A stretch of DNA of 64,000 nucleotides from Candidatus Thiodiazotropha sp. (ex Codakia rugifera) (GCA_025656675.1 JAHXHN010000003.1:310001-374000), one strand, 5' to 3'; positions 8,261 to 17,735 are shown, counted from the stretch's first letter. Program-made: numbers and translations. Notes: generated by a model from the sequence alone, not told the origin.

Positions 8261-9196
8261 ATGAGTAGAGAGGAATACCAAATAGGACGAAGGAAGCTAT
8301 TGAAACTAATTGCTGGTTTGGCAGGCAGTTACTGGATCGCTCCAACGTTTACTCATGCAGCAGACAGAACTCCCATCAGCAAGGCCATACCCGCTACGAA
8401 TGAGATGATTCCTGTCATCGGCCTGGGCACCTCCCGGACATTTGACTCAGCAGGTGATCTCGACGCGATCAATAATCTCGGAAAAGTACTGGAAACTTTT
8501 TTTCAACAAGGTGGGGCGCTGATCGATTCATCTCCCATGTACGGCTCATCTGAACAAGTAGTCGGCACCCTACTGAAAACCGTGAAAAAACCACAATCCT
8601 TGTTTGCCGCCACTAAGGTCTGGACCGACGGTAAAGCGCATGGAGTGGCGCAAATGGCACTCTCAAAAAAACTATGGGGCATTCAACATTTTGATCTGAT
8701 GCAGATACATAACCTGAGAGACTGGCGTACACACTTAGAGACACTGAAGGTGATGAAAGCAGAGGGGGATATCCGCTATATCGGCATCACGACCTCACAT
8801 GGGCGTTCTCATGATGAGTTGTTTGAAATACTCTCCAGTCACCCATTCGATTTTGTTCAATTGAGTTATAACATTGGCAACCGCGAAGTGGAAAAGAGAC
8901 TATTACCCTTAGCAATTGAGCGAGGTATCGCTGTGATAGCCAATCGTCCATATGCCCGTGGCAGCCTCTTCAGACAGACCAAAGGCAAAGCGATGCCCGA
9001 TTGGGTGGATGAATTTGGCTGCAATAGCTGGGGCCAGTTTTTCCTGAAATATGTTGTATCCCACCCGGCAATAACCTGTGCTATCCCTGCCACTTCCAAG
9101 GTACATCACATGATCGACAATATGGAGGCCGGATTTGGACAACTGCCTGATAAGAGGATACGGAGAAAAATGGAAGCCACATTTGAAGGGTTATAA
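8261..9196 (+). CDS. Tat-exported aldo/keto reductase
   Basis: The protein has 311 residues. It opens with a twin-arginine signal (GRRKLLKLIAG at about residues 9-19, cleavage near THA, residue 33), so it is exported folded. The aldo-keto reductase tetrad is visible: Asp and Tyr in IDSSPMYGSSEQ, Lys in AATKVW, His in MQIHNL. Late motifs PYARGSLFR and PATSKVHH match the nucleotide-binding end. A periplasmic NADPH-type enzyme is unusual because the cofactor is not normally free there; this subgroup of Tat-exported members is known from many genomes. AAAGGAG precedes the ATG, one base after the transporter stop, so it belongs to the same operon. Confidence 0.85.
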   Translation: MSREEYQIGRRKLLKLIAGLAGSYWIAPTFTHAADRTPISKAIPATNEMIPVIGLGTSRTFDSAGDLDAINNLGKVLETFFQQGGALIDSSPMYGSSEQVVGTLLKTVKKPQSLFAATKVWTDGKAHGVAQMALSKKLWGIQHFDLMQIHNLRDWRTHLETLKVMKAEGDIRYIGITTSHGRSHDELFEILSSHPFDFVQLSYNIGNREVEKRLLPLAIERGIAVIANRPYARGSLFRQTKGKAMPDWVDEFGCNSWGQFFLKYVVSHPAITCAIPATSKVHHMIDNMEAGFGQLPDKRIRRKMEATFEGL

Positions 9197-9214
9197 GTTG
9201 TAAATAACCGCGTA

Positions 9215-10276
9215 TCAGCCAGCTATTGTGACACGATTTCTGCCAAGTGCCTTAGATCGATATAGGGCCTTATCGCAGCGCTGGATAAAGTCTTCACTGC
9301 TTTCACCCAATCGGTAGGCAGAGACACCGACAGATACTGTGATACCGCCGATGACAGCACCTTGATTTGGGCGTTTGAGAACAATCTTTTGAATGATAAT
9401 TCTAAGACTCTCCGCTAAGTTTTTGGCATTATCAACACCTGTCTCGGGTAATAGAATGGCAAATTCATCGCCACCAAAACGGGCACACGCATCCTTACCC
9501 TTCGTGTGGTGGGTTAATAGATTAGCAACACCCTGTAGCAGTTTGTCACCTAATAGATGCCCGTGAGTATCATTAATCTCCTTGAATAGGTCAATGTCCA
9601 TCAACATCAAACTAAAAGTTGCCAGATGCTGCTCCTCTGCCTCTGCTATCATCGTTTCAAGGGATTGATCAAAGCCTCGCCGATTTAATATCCCAGTTAA
9701 CGGATCCCGCCTTGCCTCCTGCCTGGCGTAATCCAGCTCCTCCTTCAACTTCTCCATCTCTTCCGTCGACGAGATCAGTTGGGCCTCAAACTTGCTGGTA
9801 TCCATCACCAACGAGTGTGTCTCTGCCAAGATTGACGAGACAGCCTTCATGACACTCTCGACCTTTGTACTTTCAGCCAAAGTATTAATCTGTTTTTCAA
9901 TATGCTGGTTGGTAACAGAGGTCTTACCTGTCAGATCAATCATTGTACCTAGCGTGTGAGCCACAATATTGAGAAGCTCTTCCCTCAGATCCCTGAGCAT
10001 GGCCTCATCGCAATGACTGATGTATTGCCTAAAGAGTTTAAATGCCACTCGATCCGACCACTCACCCGGTATCAGCAATTCATCCATACGACCATTGAGT
10101 GCCGCGTCACTACCTGCAACATAGTGGTAGGCAAGCCCATAGTTTACCGGATGGATTGCCAGCTTATGCTTTGCGAGAAATGCGACTGCCAAGCGAAACA
10201 ACTCACCTGCCTGTTGTGGTGTTTCAGTGTACTTCACCATTGGATCGTTCAATTCGTTTTGGTTCTTATCCGTCAC
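9215..10276 (-). CDS. diguanylate cyclase with N-terminal helical sensor region
   Basis: The protein has 353 residues. The C-terminal GGDEF domain (about residues 190-352) carries the intact signature RFGGDEFAIL and the substrate-binding DIDLFKEINDTHGH, so c-di-GMP synthesis is expected. The position of the inhibitory site five residues upstream reads KGKD instead of RxxD, so feedback inhibition may be weak. The first 170 residues are a soluble helical region (NYGLAYHYVAGSD...) common among proteobacterial cyclases and without membrane helices. It lies convergent with the aldo-keto reductase gene, only 18 bp apart. Confidence 0.9.
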   Translation of the reverse strand: MTDKNQNELNDPMVKYTETPQQAGELFRLAVAFLAKHKLAIHPVNYGLAYHYVAGSDAALNGRMDELLIPGEWSDRVAFKLFRQYISHCDEAMLRDLREELLNIVAHTLGTMIDLTGKTSVTNQHIEKQINTLAESTKVESVMKAVSSILAETHSLVMDTSKFEAQLISSTEEMEKLKEELDYARQEARRDPLTGILNRRGFDQSLETMIAEAEEQHLATFSLMLMDIDLFKEINDTHGHLLGDKLLQGVANLLTHHTKGKDACARFGGDEFAILLPETGVDNAKNLAESLRIIIQKIVLKRPNQGAVIGGITVSVGVSAYRLGESSEDFIQRCDKALYRSKALGRNRVTIAG

Positions 10277-10426
10277 TGATCAAACTCATTGTGCCTGATT
10301 AACCTATTTTAAGCTTACATACTGATTTGATGATTATAAAAAGTATCGTTTGAATATCAATCGCGCTGCCTTTGTTGTCACAAAATACCCATCTTTAAAG
10401 ATAGTATATAGGGTGATTTCAAAATG

Positions 10427-10452
10427 TTGCCATGTATTCCCTACCATGGCAA
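10427..10452 (-). terminator. hairpin directly after putA
   Basis: TTGCCATG (10427-10434) and CATGGCAA (10445-10452) form an 8-bp stem over a 10-base loop immediately past the putA stop. On the minus strand it is followed by AACATTTTGAAA. Confidence 0.6.
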
Positions 10453-13359
10453 TCATTCTTCTCCGCTTGGTATAGCGTCTGGTGCAAATCCACGACGTAA
10501 AGTGTTTTCGGTCACATTACGTGCATTTAAAAACTGCAGAAGATAGTCCTGACCGCCAGCCTTACTACCCATTCCACTCAGTTTGAAGCCCCCAAAAGGT
10601 TGCCGCTTCACCATTGCCCGGGTTATTTTTCGATTGATATAGAGGTTCCCAACCATAAAATCCTGTCTTGCCTGTTCAAGATGGGATGGCAAACGGGAGT
10701 AAATACCACCGGTTAATGCATAGGAGGTGCTGTTAGCAATACGCAGTGCCTCATCAAAGTCTTTTGCACGAAAGACTGACACCACCGGACCGAATATCTC
10801 CTCCTGGGCGAGGGGTGACTCCTCCTCTACTTCGGAAAAGATGACCGGTGGCACAAAGTGACCATCTGTTGACTTCAACTCTCCGATATATACCGGTTTG
10901 GCTGTGATTCCGGCCTCCTCAATTACCTGCCAAATCCGTCTTAATGCCCCATTACTGATGACTGGCCCATACCGATTGCCCGGTATGAGTGGATCACCTA
11001 TGCGCAAGCTACGCGCCGCCTCTACCAAACGTTGCACAAAACTGTCATGAATATCGCCTACACAAATGACTCGTGAACAAGCGCTGCACTTCTGTCCTTG
11101 ATAGCCAAATGCCGATTCGATGACACCAACCACAGCATCATCGAGATCAGCATCAGTATCGATGATGATGGCATTCTTGCCACCCATTTCAGCAATCAAC
11201 CGTTTTACATGACGCTGGGTTTCTGATTGGAGCGACATGATCTCGTGCAGATGCAAACCGACCTCTCTCGAGCCTGTGAATGCAACAAAGTGAGTGCGTG
11301 GGTCACGCACCAAGGCTTCACCAATCTCTGCTCCGCTACCGGGCAGATATGTCACCACCCCGTCAGGCAGTCCAGCCTCTTTCAGCAATTTGCAGAAGTG
11401 CCAGGCAATGACTGGCGTCTGAGATGCCGGTTTGAGAATCACACAATTCCCACAAACAATTGCCGCTGATAGCATGCCGACAGGAATTGCAAGCGGAAAA
11501 TTCCAAGGCGGAAGAATCACACCGACACCCAGTGCATGGTAAGTCAGGGCATTATCTTCTCCCGGTAAGGAGAGATTGTGACGACTATCGAGCGCCCGTG
11601 CACACTCAGCATAGTAGTGGAGAAAATCTATCGCTTCCGCAACATCTGCATCAGCCTCTGTCCAACACTTACCCGCCTCTTTCACCTGCCATGCAGCAAA
11701 CTGATCACGACGCTGTGTCAGCATTCCACCTACCCGTTCAAGATAGGCTGCACGATCCGTCAATGAGAGACAACTCCACACTTTCAACGCAGCTTTTGCA
11801 TGACGAATCGCCATCTCAGCATCATCAGGGCCTGCACTCTGCACACAACCGACCAGCTCATCCGGGTTTGCAGGATTTGTGGAGTTGATTACCTGCTCTT
11901 GCAAGGCTATGTGGCCAGGCAAATTTAAAGGATAGGTTTTACCGAGTTGAGCTTCCACCTCTCGTAACGCTGTCTGAAAGCTCTCACGCTCTTTCCTGTG
12001 AACAAAACGATGCAATGGCTGGTTGATGAAGCCACTATCCATTGCAGGGCAATCATCATGAGACATCTCCGGTGGCAACAGTATTTGACCGATATCCAAA
12101 TTCGGTAAAAGCGGTAGAATCGATTGATCGGAAGAGTTCTCAAGCAAACGCCTCACCAGATAGGCAATGCCCGGCAGAAGCTCACCTAACGGCAGATAGA
12201 GCCTAAAATTCATTGCTCGATTGGTTATCAGGGGTTCAAGTGCATCAGACATGCCGTATAGCATCTGAAACTCATACTCCTTGCGACCCCTCTTGGTCGA
12301 CTCGGCCAACGCTATGGCACAGGCAAGGCTACGAAGATTATGGGTGGCCACCGCAGGACGGATCATTGGTGATGCGAACAATTTTACCAGACAACGTTCA
12401 TAACAGGCATCGGTGTCAGACTTTGATGTCCAGACCGGTACCGGCCAGCCCTGCTGTCTGGCAATTACAGTTTCCATGTCCCAATAGGCCCCACGCACCA
12501 GGCGCAGCATGACGGGTGAACCCCGTTTCTCAACCCATTCTGTCAAGTCAGCGATATCAACATCCGCATCCCGAAGATAGGCCTGTATGGCAAGTCCCAA
12601 TCCATCCCATTCGCGAAATGCCTCCTCCATGGCAAGTTGCTTGAAGAGTTGTAGAATAATCGCTTTATAGTCGTACTGTTCCATATCCAGGGTGATGCTG
12701 ATACCCGCTGTCATTGCTGCGAAACAGATGGGTCTTAGACGTTCGGCCAGCACCATGATGCTGCCATCGCTATCGACCGGAGAAATCTGCGAAAAGAGGG
12801 ATGAGACTTTTACTGAGAGGTTCAAATCGTTCAACCCTGGTGCTGCCCTGCTCACCTCTTCAATCAAGTTGAGATAGGCCTGCTGATAGCGTACAGCCTC
12901 GGCTTCACTCACAGTTGCCTCGCCCAGCAGGTCGATACTGGCATTAATACCCCTACCCTGCAGTTGCCCGGCAGCCTTGAGAACACCATCCGCATCTTCA
13001 CCGGCAATAAACCGATGCGCCACACGCCGAATCGCTGCACGAATCACCGGCGCCACAAGGGTGGGCAATGAAAGCTTGGTACTCCGCCTGATCCCCCAGG
13101 CCAAGAGTTGAGGTAACTTCTGCTCGTCGATATCTGAAAAATACTCTCTGAAATGACGAACCATCTCGACGTCATCAACAAGTACCGGTGCAGTATCGAC
13201 AAAACGCAATGCTTGAAGGCGAAACCGGCTGTCAGCCATCAATTGGACGATCAACCGGTTAATCCATCCCTGTCCTGCTGTCGTGGATTGTGATTGCATC
13301 TCAGCCCAAAGTTGATGGCCGATGACTTGAATACGTTCTTCCAGCTCTCTCTTCACCAC
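10453..13359 (-). CDS. putA: bifunctional proline dehydrogenase / glutamate-semialdehyde dehydrogenase
   Basis: The protein has 968 residues. The N-terminal proline dehydrogenase barrel shows [10 protein letters not shown], the flavin-site motif YGMSDAL and [20 protein letters not shown]. The C-terminal aldehyde dehydrogenase has [12 protein letters not shown], the Rossmann-type [21 protein letters not shown] and the nucleophile cysteine in GQKCSACSR. Together these oxidise proline to glutamate with channelling, using FAD then NAD. The ribbon-helix-helix domain that lets E. coli PutA repress its own gene is absent at the N-terminus, so this is a short, non-regulatory form. It starts at GTG with GGGAGATT before it. 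It is the last of the minus-strand run here, 97 bp after nikR. Confidence 0.95.
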   Translation of the reverse strand: MVKRELEERIQVIGHQLWAEMQSQSTTAGQGWINRLIVQLMADSRFRLQALRFVDTAPVLVDDVEMVRHFREYFSDIDEQKLPQLLAWGIRRSTKLSLPTLVAPVIRAAIRRVAHRFIAGEDADGVLKAAGQLQGRGINASIDLLGEATVSEAEAVRYQQAYLNLIEEVSRAAPGLNDLNLSVKVSSLFSQISPVDSDGSIMVLAERLRPICFAAMTAGISITLDMEQYDYKAIILQLFKQLAMEEAFREWDGLGLAIQAYLRDADVDIADLTEWVEKRGSPVMLRLVRGAYWDMETVIARQQGWPVPVWTSKSDTDACYERCLVKLFASPMIRPAVATHNLRSLACAIALAESTKRGRKEYEFQMLYGMSDALEPLITNRAMNFRLYLPLGELLPGIAYLVRRLLENSSDQSILPLLPNLDIGQILLPPEMSHDDCPAMDSGFINQPLHRFVHRKERESFQTALREVEAQLGKTYPLNLPGHIALQEQVINSTNPANPDELVGCVQSAGPDDAEMAIRHAKAALKVWSCLSLTDRAAYLERVGGMLTQRRDQFAAWQVKEAGKCWTEADADVAEAIDFLHYYAECARALDSRHNLSLPGEDNALTYHALGVGVILPPWNFPLAIPVGMLSAAIVCGNCVILKPASQTPVIAWHFCKLLKEAGLPDGVVTYLPGSGAEIGEALVRDPRTHFVAFTGSREVGLHLHEIMSLQSETQRHVKRLIAEMGGKNAIIIDTDADLDDAVVGVIESAFGYQGQKCSACSRVICVGDIHDSFVQRLVEAARSLRIGDPLIPGNRYGPVISNGALRRIWQVIEEAGITAKPVYIGELKSTDGHFVPPVIFSEVEEESPLAQEEIFGPVVSVFRAKDFDEALRIANSTSYALTGGIYSRLPSHLEQARQDFMVGNLYINRKITRAMVKRQPFGGFKLSGMGSKAGGQDYLLQFLNARNVTENTLRRGFAPDAIPSGEE

Positions 13360-13456
13360 AATCTCCCTGTCGAGACCAAATAGGGGTCCCTACCTGGAAA
13401 CAATAGAAGAAATTACCCAAACTGCGTGATGAATTACAAAGGTCTCAAAGACAATT

Positions 13457-13879
13457 TCAAAGCTCCAGCATCGATGCCCTGGTCAGCTTTGAAAAACGTA
13501 CTCCTCTCATACCACCTATCTTGGTTGCCAGTTGTTCGATCTCATTCGGTTTACCCCGAACTATGATGGTTTCCAGGCAGTGGTGGTGATCCAGATGGAC
13601 ATGAGTGGTGCAAAGGATGTTGATGTAGGTGTTATGCTGGGTATCGGTAATCTTCTCAGTCAGACCCCGTTGATGGTGGTCATAGCTAATGGTCAAAACA
13701 CCGACCACCTCCCCATTGCCATCGGACCATTGCTCCTCTACCAGCTTCTCTCTGATCATGTCACGGACCAGTTCCGAGCGGGATGCGTAGCCCTGATCAA
13801 CAAATCGTTTATCCAATTCGTGCAACAGTCCTTCAGACAAGGAGATTGTGACACGGGCAATTGCTTCCGCTTCTGTCAT
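13457..13879 (-). CDS. nikR: nickel-responsive transcriptional regulator NikR
   Basis: The protein has 140 residues. An N-terminal ribbon-helix-helix ([17 protein letters not shown], then [12 protein letters not shown]) binds DNA, and the ACT-like C-terminal domain carries the high-affinity nickel ligands in [11 protein letters not shown] plus the upstream His of DHHQRGL. It represses nickel uptake genes when nickel is plentiful. It is the last gene of the nickel operon, 7 bp after nikO, and a matching operator is seen in front of the operon, so autoregulation is expected. Confidence 0.95.
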   Translation of the reverse strand: MTEAEAIARVTISLSEGLLHELDKRFVDQGYASRSELVRDMIREKLVEEQWSDGNGEVVGVLTISYDHHQRGLTEKITDTQHNTYINILCTTHVHLDHHHCLETIIVRGKPNEIEQLATKIGGMRGVRFSKLTRASMLEL

Positions 13880-13886
13880 TTTTTAA

Positions 13887-14663
13887 TTACTCCCAATCGT
13901 GAATATGAGGATGAGAATGGGTAACCTGACCATGTCTGTGTCGATGACGGTGCACCAGGTTGGCACTTTGCAGCAACGCCATATCAGCCAGTGCCTGCTT
14001 GACAGGACCGTCAAAACAGAGCGATCCCTGCTCATCCAGGATGAGGCAGCGTTCACCCAGTTCTGCAGCCATACTGAGGTTGTGGGTAGTGATAATCACG
14101 GTTGCCTCGGTTGTGAGCAGAAAATCGACCAACCAGCCACTACTGCGTGGATCGAGATTGGCCATTGGCTCATCCAGCAGCAGACATTGTGGATCAAGTG
14201 CCAGCAACGCAGCTAAGGCCACCTTCTGTTTCTCTCCACCAGAAAGGGTGTAGGGTGGTTTATCCAACAGCGACTGCAAATCCAGTATTTCCGCCCATTC
14301 CAGGATACGCTCTTCACTATCAGATAGGCCCAATTGACGAGGACCATAACCGATCTCATCTGCCACGGTCGGATTGAACAACATCGCCTCCGGATGTTGA
14401 AAGAGCAGTACCATCTCTCGCCTGAACATGCTTGCCCATTGGGGTGTTCGCAGTAACGGCTTGGATACCTCATCCCCTCTGTATCGATAGGTTCCCGATG
14501 TAGCGAAGAGAAGTCCGTTCAATAATTTCAATAAGGTCGATTTGCCACAGCCGTTCGCTCCCAGAAGGACCAATTTTTCTCCTGGATCAACCTGCAGGGT
14601 AATATCCTGCAGTACTGCAGGACCATCAGGCCATTTAAACCCAACATCATGCAGTTCAATCAT
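13887..14663 (-). CDS. nikO: nickel ECF transporter ATPase with histidine-rich tail
   Basis: The protein has 258 residues from the ATG at 14663 (MIELHDVGFKW), chosen because AGAGGT precedes it and it overlaps the nikQ stop by 8 bases; upstream codons add a non-family extension. Walker A is GANGCGKST, the signature LSGGEKQK, Walker B QCLLLDEP, and the H-loop ITTHN. It energises the NikM/NikQ membrane complex. The last 20 residues alternate His with Arg, Ser and Pro (HRHRHRHG, then HSHPHIHD), an extension that could hold nickel close to the importer. Metal specificity follows from the neighbouring nikR. Confidence 0.92.
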   Translation of the reverse strand: MIELHDVGFKWPDGPAVLQDITLQVDPGEKLVLLGANGCGKSTLLKLLNGLLFATSGTYRYRGDEVSKPLLRTPQWASMFRREMVLLFQHPEAMLFNPTVADEIGYGPRQLGLSDSEERILEWAEILDLQSLLDKPPYTLSGGEKQKVALAALLALDPQCLLLDEPMANLDPRSSGWLVDFLLTTEATVIITTHNLSMAAELGERCLILDEQGSLCFDGPVKQALADMALLQSANLVHRHRHRHGQVTHSHPHIHDWE

Positions 14664-15216
14664 CGAACACACCTCTTGAACGCATTGCCTGACTGATTTC
14701 TGTAGCGGCATGATGGGATTTTTCCATCATCACTTCAGTTTGTGCCACTGCAAGTTGAGCCCGCTCGCGCCATCCCGGCCGCCTTAGATTGCGGCTTTTG
14801 AAAGCAGCGCGAAAATCGCTTACCACACGACTCAACACCCTAAACTGTCCAGCTGTCAGCGTCGTCAGAAATGATAGGGAGGGTGAAAATCGCAAGGCAT
14901 TGGCAATATTGATCCTTGCGCCCAACCAGAAAGCAAGCATGACCAGCAGCAACACACGACAATTAACCAACAGCAGATACTCAGCACGAAACTGATCCTG
15001 CATCCCCGCCACTATCAGATATCCGAGTGTGACTGTAGTATTAAAATACAGAATGGAAAACAATGATTTGCGCAACAGACGCCATCGAATAGAGCCAGCG
15101 AACAAGATCACCAGAAACAGACCCATCGCCAACCATAAAGGCTGATGCAACAGGCTGACAATGACCACTGCCAGCAGATAGAGAAGCAACCAATGAAGAT
15201 CACTCAATGCAACCAC
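14656..15216 (-). CDS. nikQ: nickel ECF transporter transmembrane (T) component
   Basis: The protein has 186 residues with four to five membrane helices and the cytoplasmic coupling region RNLRRPGWRERAQLA and AMRSRGVF, where the two Ala-Arg-type coupling motifs that contact the ATPase are found in the CbiQ/NikQ family. It links NikO to the substrate subunit NikM. The gene overlaps nikM by 13 bases upstream and nikO by 8 downstream, a tightly coupled arrangement. Slightly short for CbiQ (usually about 220-260), but both coupling segments are present. Confidence 0.88.
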   Translation of the reverse strand: MVALSDLHWLLLYLLAVVIVSLLHQPLWLAMGLFLVILFAGSIRWRLLRKSLFSILYFNTTVTLGYLIVAGMQDQFRAEYLLLVNCRVLLLVMLAFWLGARINIANALRFSPSLSFLTTLTAGQFRVLSRVVSDFRAAFKSRNLRRPGWRERAQLAVAQTEVMMEKSHHAATEISQAMRSRGVFDD

Positions 15217-15845
15217 CCCCTATCACAGGCATAACGCCACACAGCCAGGGTAAGCACCGCTTCAACAATGCCGATCAGGAGATGTGGCAGCATGATAGCA
15301 GGCACTACAATCTCAGACCGAAAGGGAAAAAACAGCGGAGTACCATCATCCTGCTGGGCAATAATAGGCTGCAATCCCAGTACCAATGCAATCAGAAAGG
15401 CGGGTAGAACGACAGCAAGAAAGGCACCAACAGCTATGGCTGGCAAGGGATACCGAGAGGACCGCCAGCGAATACACAACGCCATCGATGAAGCGCCGAC
15501 TAGTCCGACAGCCAGGGCATTGACAGGTAAGGCGGTGATGCCGCCTGCACCAAGCAGCATAGCCTGCAGCAAAAGCACAAGGCTGTAGGCGAGAAAGGCG
15601 AGTCGGACACCAAACAACATGGCCAATACCCCGATCCCCAGCAGGTGTCCGGAAGTTCCACCTGGAAGTGGCAACATCACCAGACCAATGGCATACGCCA
15701 GCGCTGTAATCACAGCCAACCGGGGAATGGTCTCCTCATCGAGTGTTCGGCGTATACCACGGGCAGCCCACATCCAGGCGCCGCCCACCACTAGGTAGGC
15801 CGGTAAATAGAATTGAGGAGCAATAAAGCCGTCTGGTATATGCAT
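15204..15845 (-). CDS. nikM: nickel ECF transporter substrate-binding membrane subunit
   Basis: The protein has 213 residues and about six membrane helices. It begins MHIPDG, the hallmark of CbiM/NikM: the free N-terminus and His2 coordinate the metal inside the membrane. LPLPGGTSGHLLG is the conserved loop that also contributes. Nickel rather than cobalt is inferred from nikR in the same operon. Here the small NikN/NikL function is supplied by the separate upstream gene. Confidence 0.92.
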   Translation of the reverse strand: MHIPDGFIAPQFYLPAYLVVGGAWMWAARGIRRTLDEETIPRLAVITALAYAIGLVMLPLPGGTSGHLLGIGVLAMLFGVRLAFLAYSLVLLLQAMLLGAGGITALPVNALAVGLVGASSMALCIRWRSSRYPLPAIAVGAFLAVVLPAFLIALVLGLQPIIAQQDDGTPLFFPFRSEIVVPAIMLPHLLIGIVEAVLTLAVWRYACDRGWLH

Positions 15846-15866
15846 CGAATTAGGACCAGGCGTTAT

Positions 15867-16307
15867 TCATGGCTTACCTCGCTTTACAGTCAGCAACAAT
15901 AAGCCGAAACCGCTTAGCAGAATGCCAATGCCCAACACCAGATAGGCAGTGGTTAAAACCGATTCACCACCCGGGTTCCGAGATATCGAATCAGTATCGA
16001 CCTCCAGAGGTGTGTCGGTACCATGTCCATCTTTGCTGAAAACCCGTATTCGCCACTGCCGGATAGAACCTGGAAAAAAGACCACCCTCCCCTGAGCATC
16101 GGTACGACCCGATTGGTAGGGATGCTTCGATTCCGCTACGAAGAGCTCATAGGATACGTTGGCGAAAGGTTCATTATTGTGATAGCGCAGGGTGACGATA
16201 CTTGCTTCTGCCCGGCCAATGCTCATATCAATGCCATGAGACTGAACAATTGATGTGTAGCTCATCAGCAGTATAAAAAGATATCGAGCCTTGTTGCTCA
16301 TGATCAC
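15867..16307 (-). CDS. nikL: NikL-like accessory subunit of the nickel importer
   Basis: The protein has 146 residues: signal peptide (cleavage near VQS, residue 23), a periplasmic Ig-like domain of the carboxypeptidase-regulatory type (NVSYELFVAES... GRVVFFPG) and one C-terminal membrane helix (LVLGIGILLSGFGLLLL). This layout is that of NikL, which cooperates with NikM in ECF nickel importers. After cleavage a histidine (SHGIDM) lies close to the new N-terminus. It starts at GTG 16307 or ATG 16301; neither has a strong ribosome binding site. It is the first gene of the operon. Family placement rests on architecture and context, not on strong motifs. Confidence 0.75.
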   Translation of the reverse strand: MIMSNKARYLFILLMSYTSIVQSHGIDMSIGRAEASIVTLRYHNNEPFANVSYELFVAESKHPYQSGRTDAQGRVVFFPGSIRQWRIRVFSKDGHGTDTPLEVDTDSISRNPGGESVLTTAYLVLGIGILLSGFGLLLLTVKRGKP

Positions 16308-16326
16308 GGTAGATTTCCAGGTTCCA

Positions 16327-16353
16327 GTATGAAGAATATTATATTCCTCATAA
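16327..16353 (-). promoter_or_regulatory. candidate NikR operator
   Basis: GTATGA (16327-16332) and TCATAA (16348-16353) form an interrupted palindrome with a 15-base spacer. The E. coli NikR site is GTATGA-N16-TCATAC, so this matches 11 of 12 half-site bases with one base less spacing. It sits over the operon's -10 box, as expected for a repressor site. Confidence 0.6.
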
Positions 16354-16366
16354 AAATGTATTGCAC
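16338..16366 (-). promoter_or_regulatory. promoter of the nikLMQOR operon
   Basis: On the minus strand a perfect TATAAT occupies 16343-16338. The -35 region (GTGCAA at 16366-16361, 17 bp away) is weak. Transcription would start near 16331, leaving about 25 bases before the nikL start. The -10 lies wholly inside the NikR-like palindrome. Confidence 0.5.
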
Positions 16367-16452
16367 ATTTTTTGCTTACAAAGCTTAATTATGCGGTCTA
16401 TTTGAACTTAATCAGGTTGGTGTATCTGGCCCTGCCACACCATAGGTAGGTC

Positions 16453-16602
16453 ATGTCAGATGAACAGCAAGAGATTAAAATCGTTTGTACCATGGCGATG
16501 AAGCGTGGATATCAACTAACAGTGTTCGGTACGGCAGGGTCACACCCTTCTTGGTATTGGAATAGCGTTATCGGCAGCATGCACCACCACACCGGAGGAT
16601 GA
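16453..16602 (+). CDS. possible 49-residue small protein
   Basis: The ATG at 16453 follows TAGGTAGG, and the frame runs 49 codons to TGA (16600-16602). The product has GSHPSWYWNSVIGSMHHHTGG at its end, with aromatic and histidine residues but no recognised domain. It abuts the convergent AlkD-like gene. It could be a real small protein, a remnant, or chance; composition does not decide. Confidence 0.25.
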   Translation: MSDEQQEIKIVCTMAMKRGYQLTVFGTAGSHPSWYWNSVIGSMHHHTGG

Positions 16603-16603
16603 A

Positions 16604-17308
16604 TTAAACCTCTCCCCTCAGGTACGCTAATCTTTGGTTCTGAGGAAATTTCTCTATCGCATAACGCAACATGGTTCGGGGCATCTGTTGATAGTGCCTG
16701 TTTAGAAATTTCTGCTCAACAGATAGCGCCCGGTTTCCAACTTCCCGAAGCATCCAGCCGACTGCTTTATGGATTAAATCTTGGTCGTCATCCATTAGCT
16801 GCAGCGACAACTTCAATGTGTCGTCAAATTGTAAACTTTTGATAAAATGCAATGTTGAAATAATCGCTATTCGTCGCTCCCAGAGATTGGCAGATCCTGC
16901 CATTTCGTACAGTACATGCCTCTCTTTATATTCCAGGTAGGCGCCCACAATATGATATGCCGTACTATCAACCAAATCCCAATTATTGATATATCGCGTA
17001 TTATCCAAATAGCAGATAAAAATAGCCTCTCTATCCTCTTCACTACCACGTCTATATTTTTCCACCAACAGCAAGAGCGCACAAAGACGTTCTTCATGAT
17101 AGGGGGATTTCAATACGCTTAGGATCTCATCGAGAGCCATTTCCTTGTGTCGCCTCGCCTGTTGCCTGAGAACAGGTACCCTTATACCTAGAAACCGATC
17201 ACCTTCTCCATATTCACCTTTGCCAGTTTTAAAGAAGCGCTGGGAATGGCTCGCAATGGCAGGGTCCGCTAACCCATGCAAAATCCTACTCAGATTTTTT
17301 GCTTTCAT
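16604..17308 (-). CDS. AlkD-like DNA alkylation repair glycosylase
   Basis: The protein has 234 residues made of HEAT-like helical repeats. The AlkD active-site residues can be placed: Trp and Asp in NNWDLVD, Arg in LWERRIAIIST and the second Trp in HKAVGWMLREVG. AlkD removes bulky and positively charged N3/N7-alkylpurines without flipping the base. Length matches the family (about 225-240). No adaptive-response regulator is nearby; it appears to be a single gene convergent with the small frame at 16453. Confidence 0.9.
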   Translation of the reverse strand: MKAKNLSRILHGLADPAIASHSQRFFKTGKGEYGEGDRFLGIRVPVLRQQARRHKEMALDEILSVLKSPYHEERLCALLLLVEKYRRGSEEDREAIFICYLDNTRYINNWDLVDSTAYHIVGAYLEYKERHVLYEMAGSANLWERRIAIISTLHFIKSLQFDDTLKLSLQLMDDDQDLIHKAVGWMLREVGNRALSVEQKFLNRHYQQMPRTMLRYAIEKFPQNQRLAYLRGEV

Positions 17309-17459
17309 CTCACATTCCTATCCTTTGCCATACACCACCCATGCATCGACACCTTCATTGGGTAATATCGCCTGTTCAATAGCCATGTTATTATATCAAG
17401 CACTCAGGATGACGACTGCAGTTTGACATCTATCCATTCGCTAGCATGAGGGAAAGACC

Positions 17460-17675
17460 ATGGATTTATTGAAAAATAATGTTGGTAAGGTTGACCGTAT
17501 AATCCGAATCATTTTAGGTGTTCTGCTAATCGGCAATGTCTTTTACGCACTACAGAGTCCTATAGGCTGGATTGGTGTTATTCTTCTGGTAACAGGGATA
17601 TTCGGTATGTGTCCACTCTATTCACTACTGGGTCTCAATACAAAATCCACCGGTGAAAAAATAGGGCTAAAATAG
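17460..17675 (+). CDS. DUF2892 (YgaP-like) small membrane protein
   Basis: The protein has 71 residues with the DUF2892 layout: an N-terminal NNVGKVDRIIRIILG stretch, two short membrane helices, and the central GMCPLYSLLG turn. This module resembles the membrane part of the YgaP rhodanese but here has no rhodanese domain. GAGGGAAAG precedes the ATG. A second member lies at 22570. Function unknown; in many sulfur-metabolising bacteria such proteins sit beside sulfur-transfer or redox genes. Confidence 0.88.
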   Translation: MDLLKNNVGKVDRIIRIILGVLLIGNVFYALQSPIGWIGVILLVTGIFGMCPLYSLLGLNTKSTGEKIGLK

Positions 17676-17735
17676 TCTACTCTGTACTGTTTACAATCGA
17701 ATAGGTTGTGAGACTCTGCCATCCTCTGGAGAGCA

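Noticed and set aside
11460-11888. 142-codon plus-strand frame inside putA
   Set aside because: It lies opposite the aldehyde dehydrogenase domain and shows no domain of its own.
13532-13924. 130-codon plus-strand frame opposite nikR
   Set aside because: It is antisense to conserved NikR metal-site residues.
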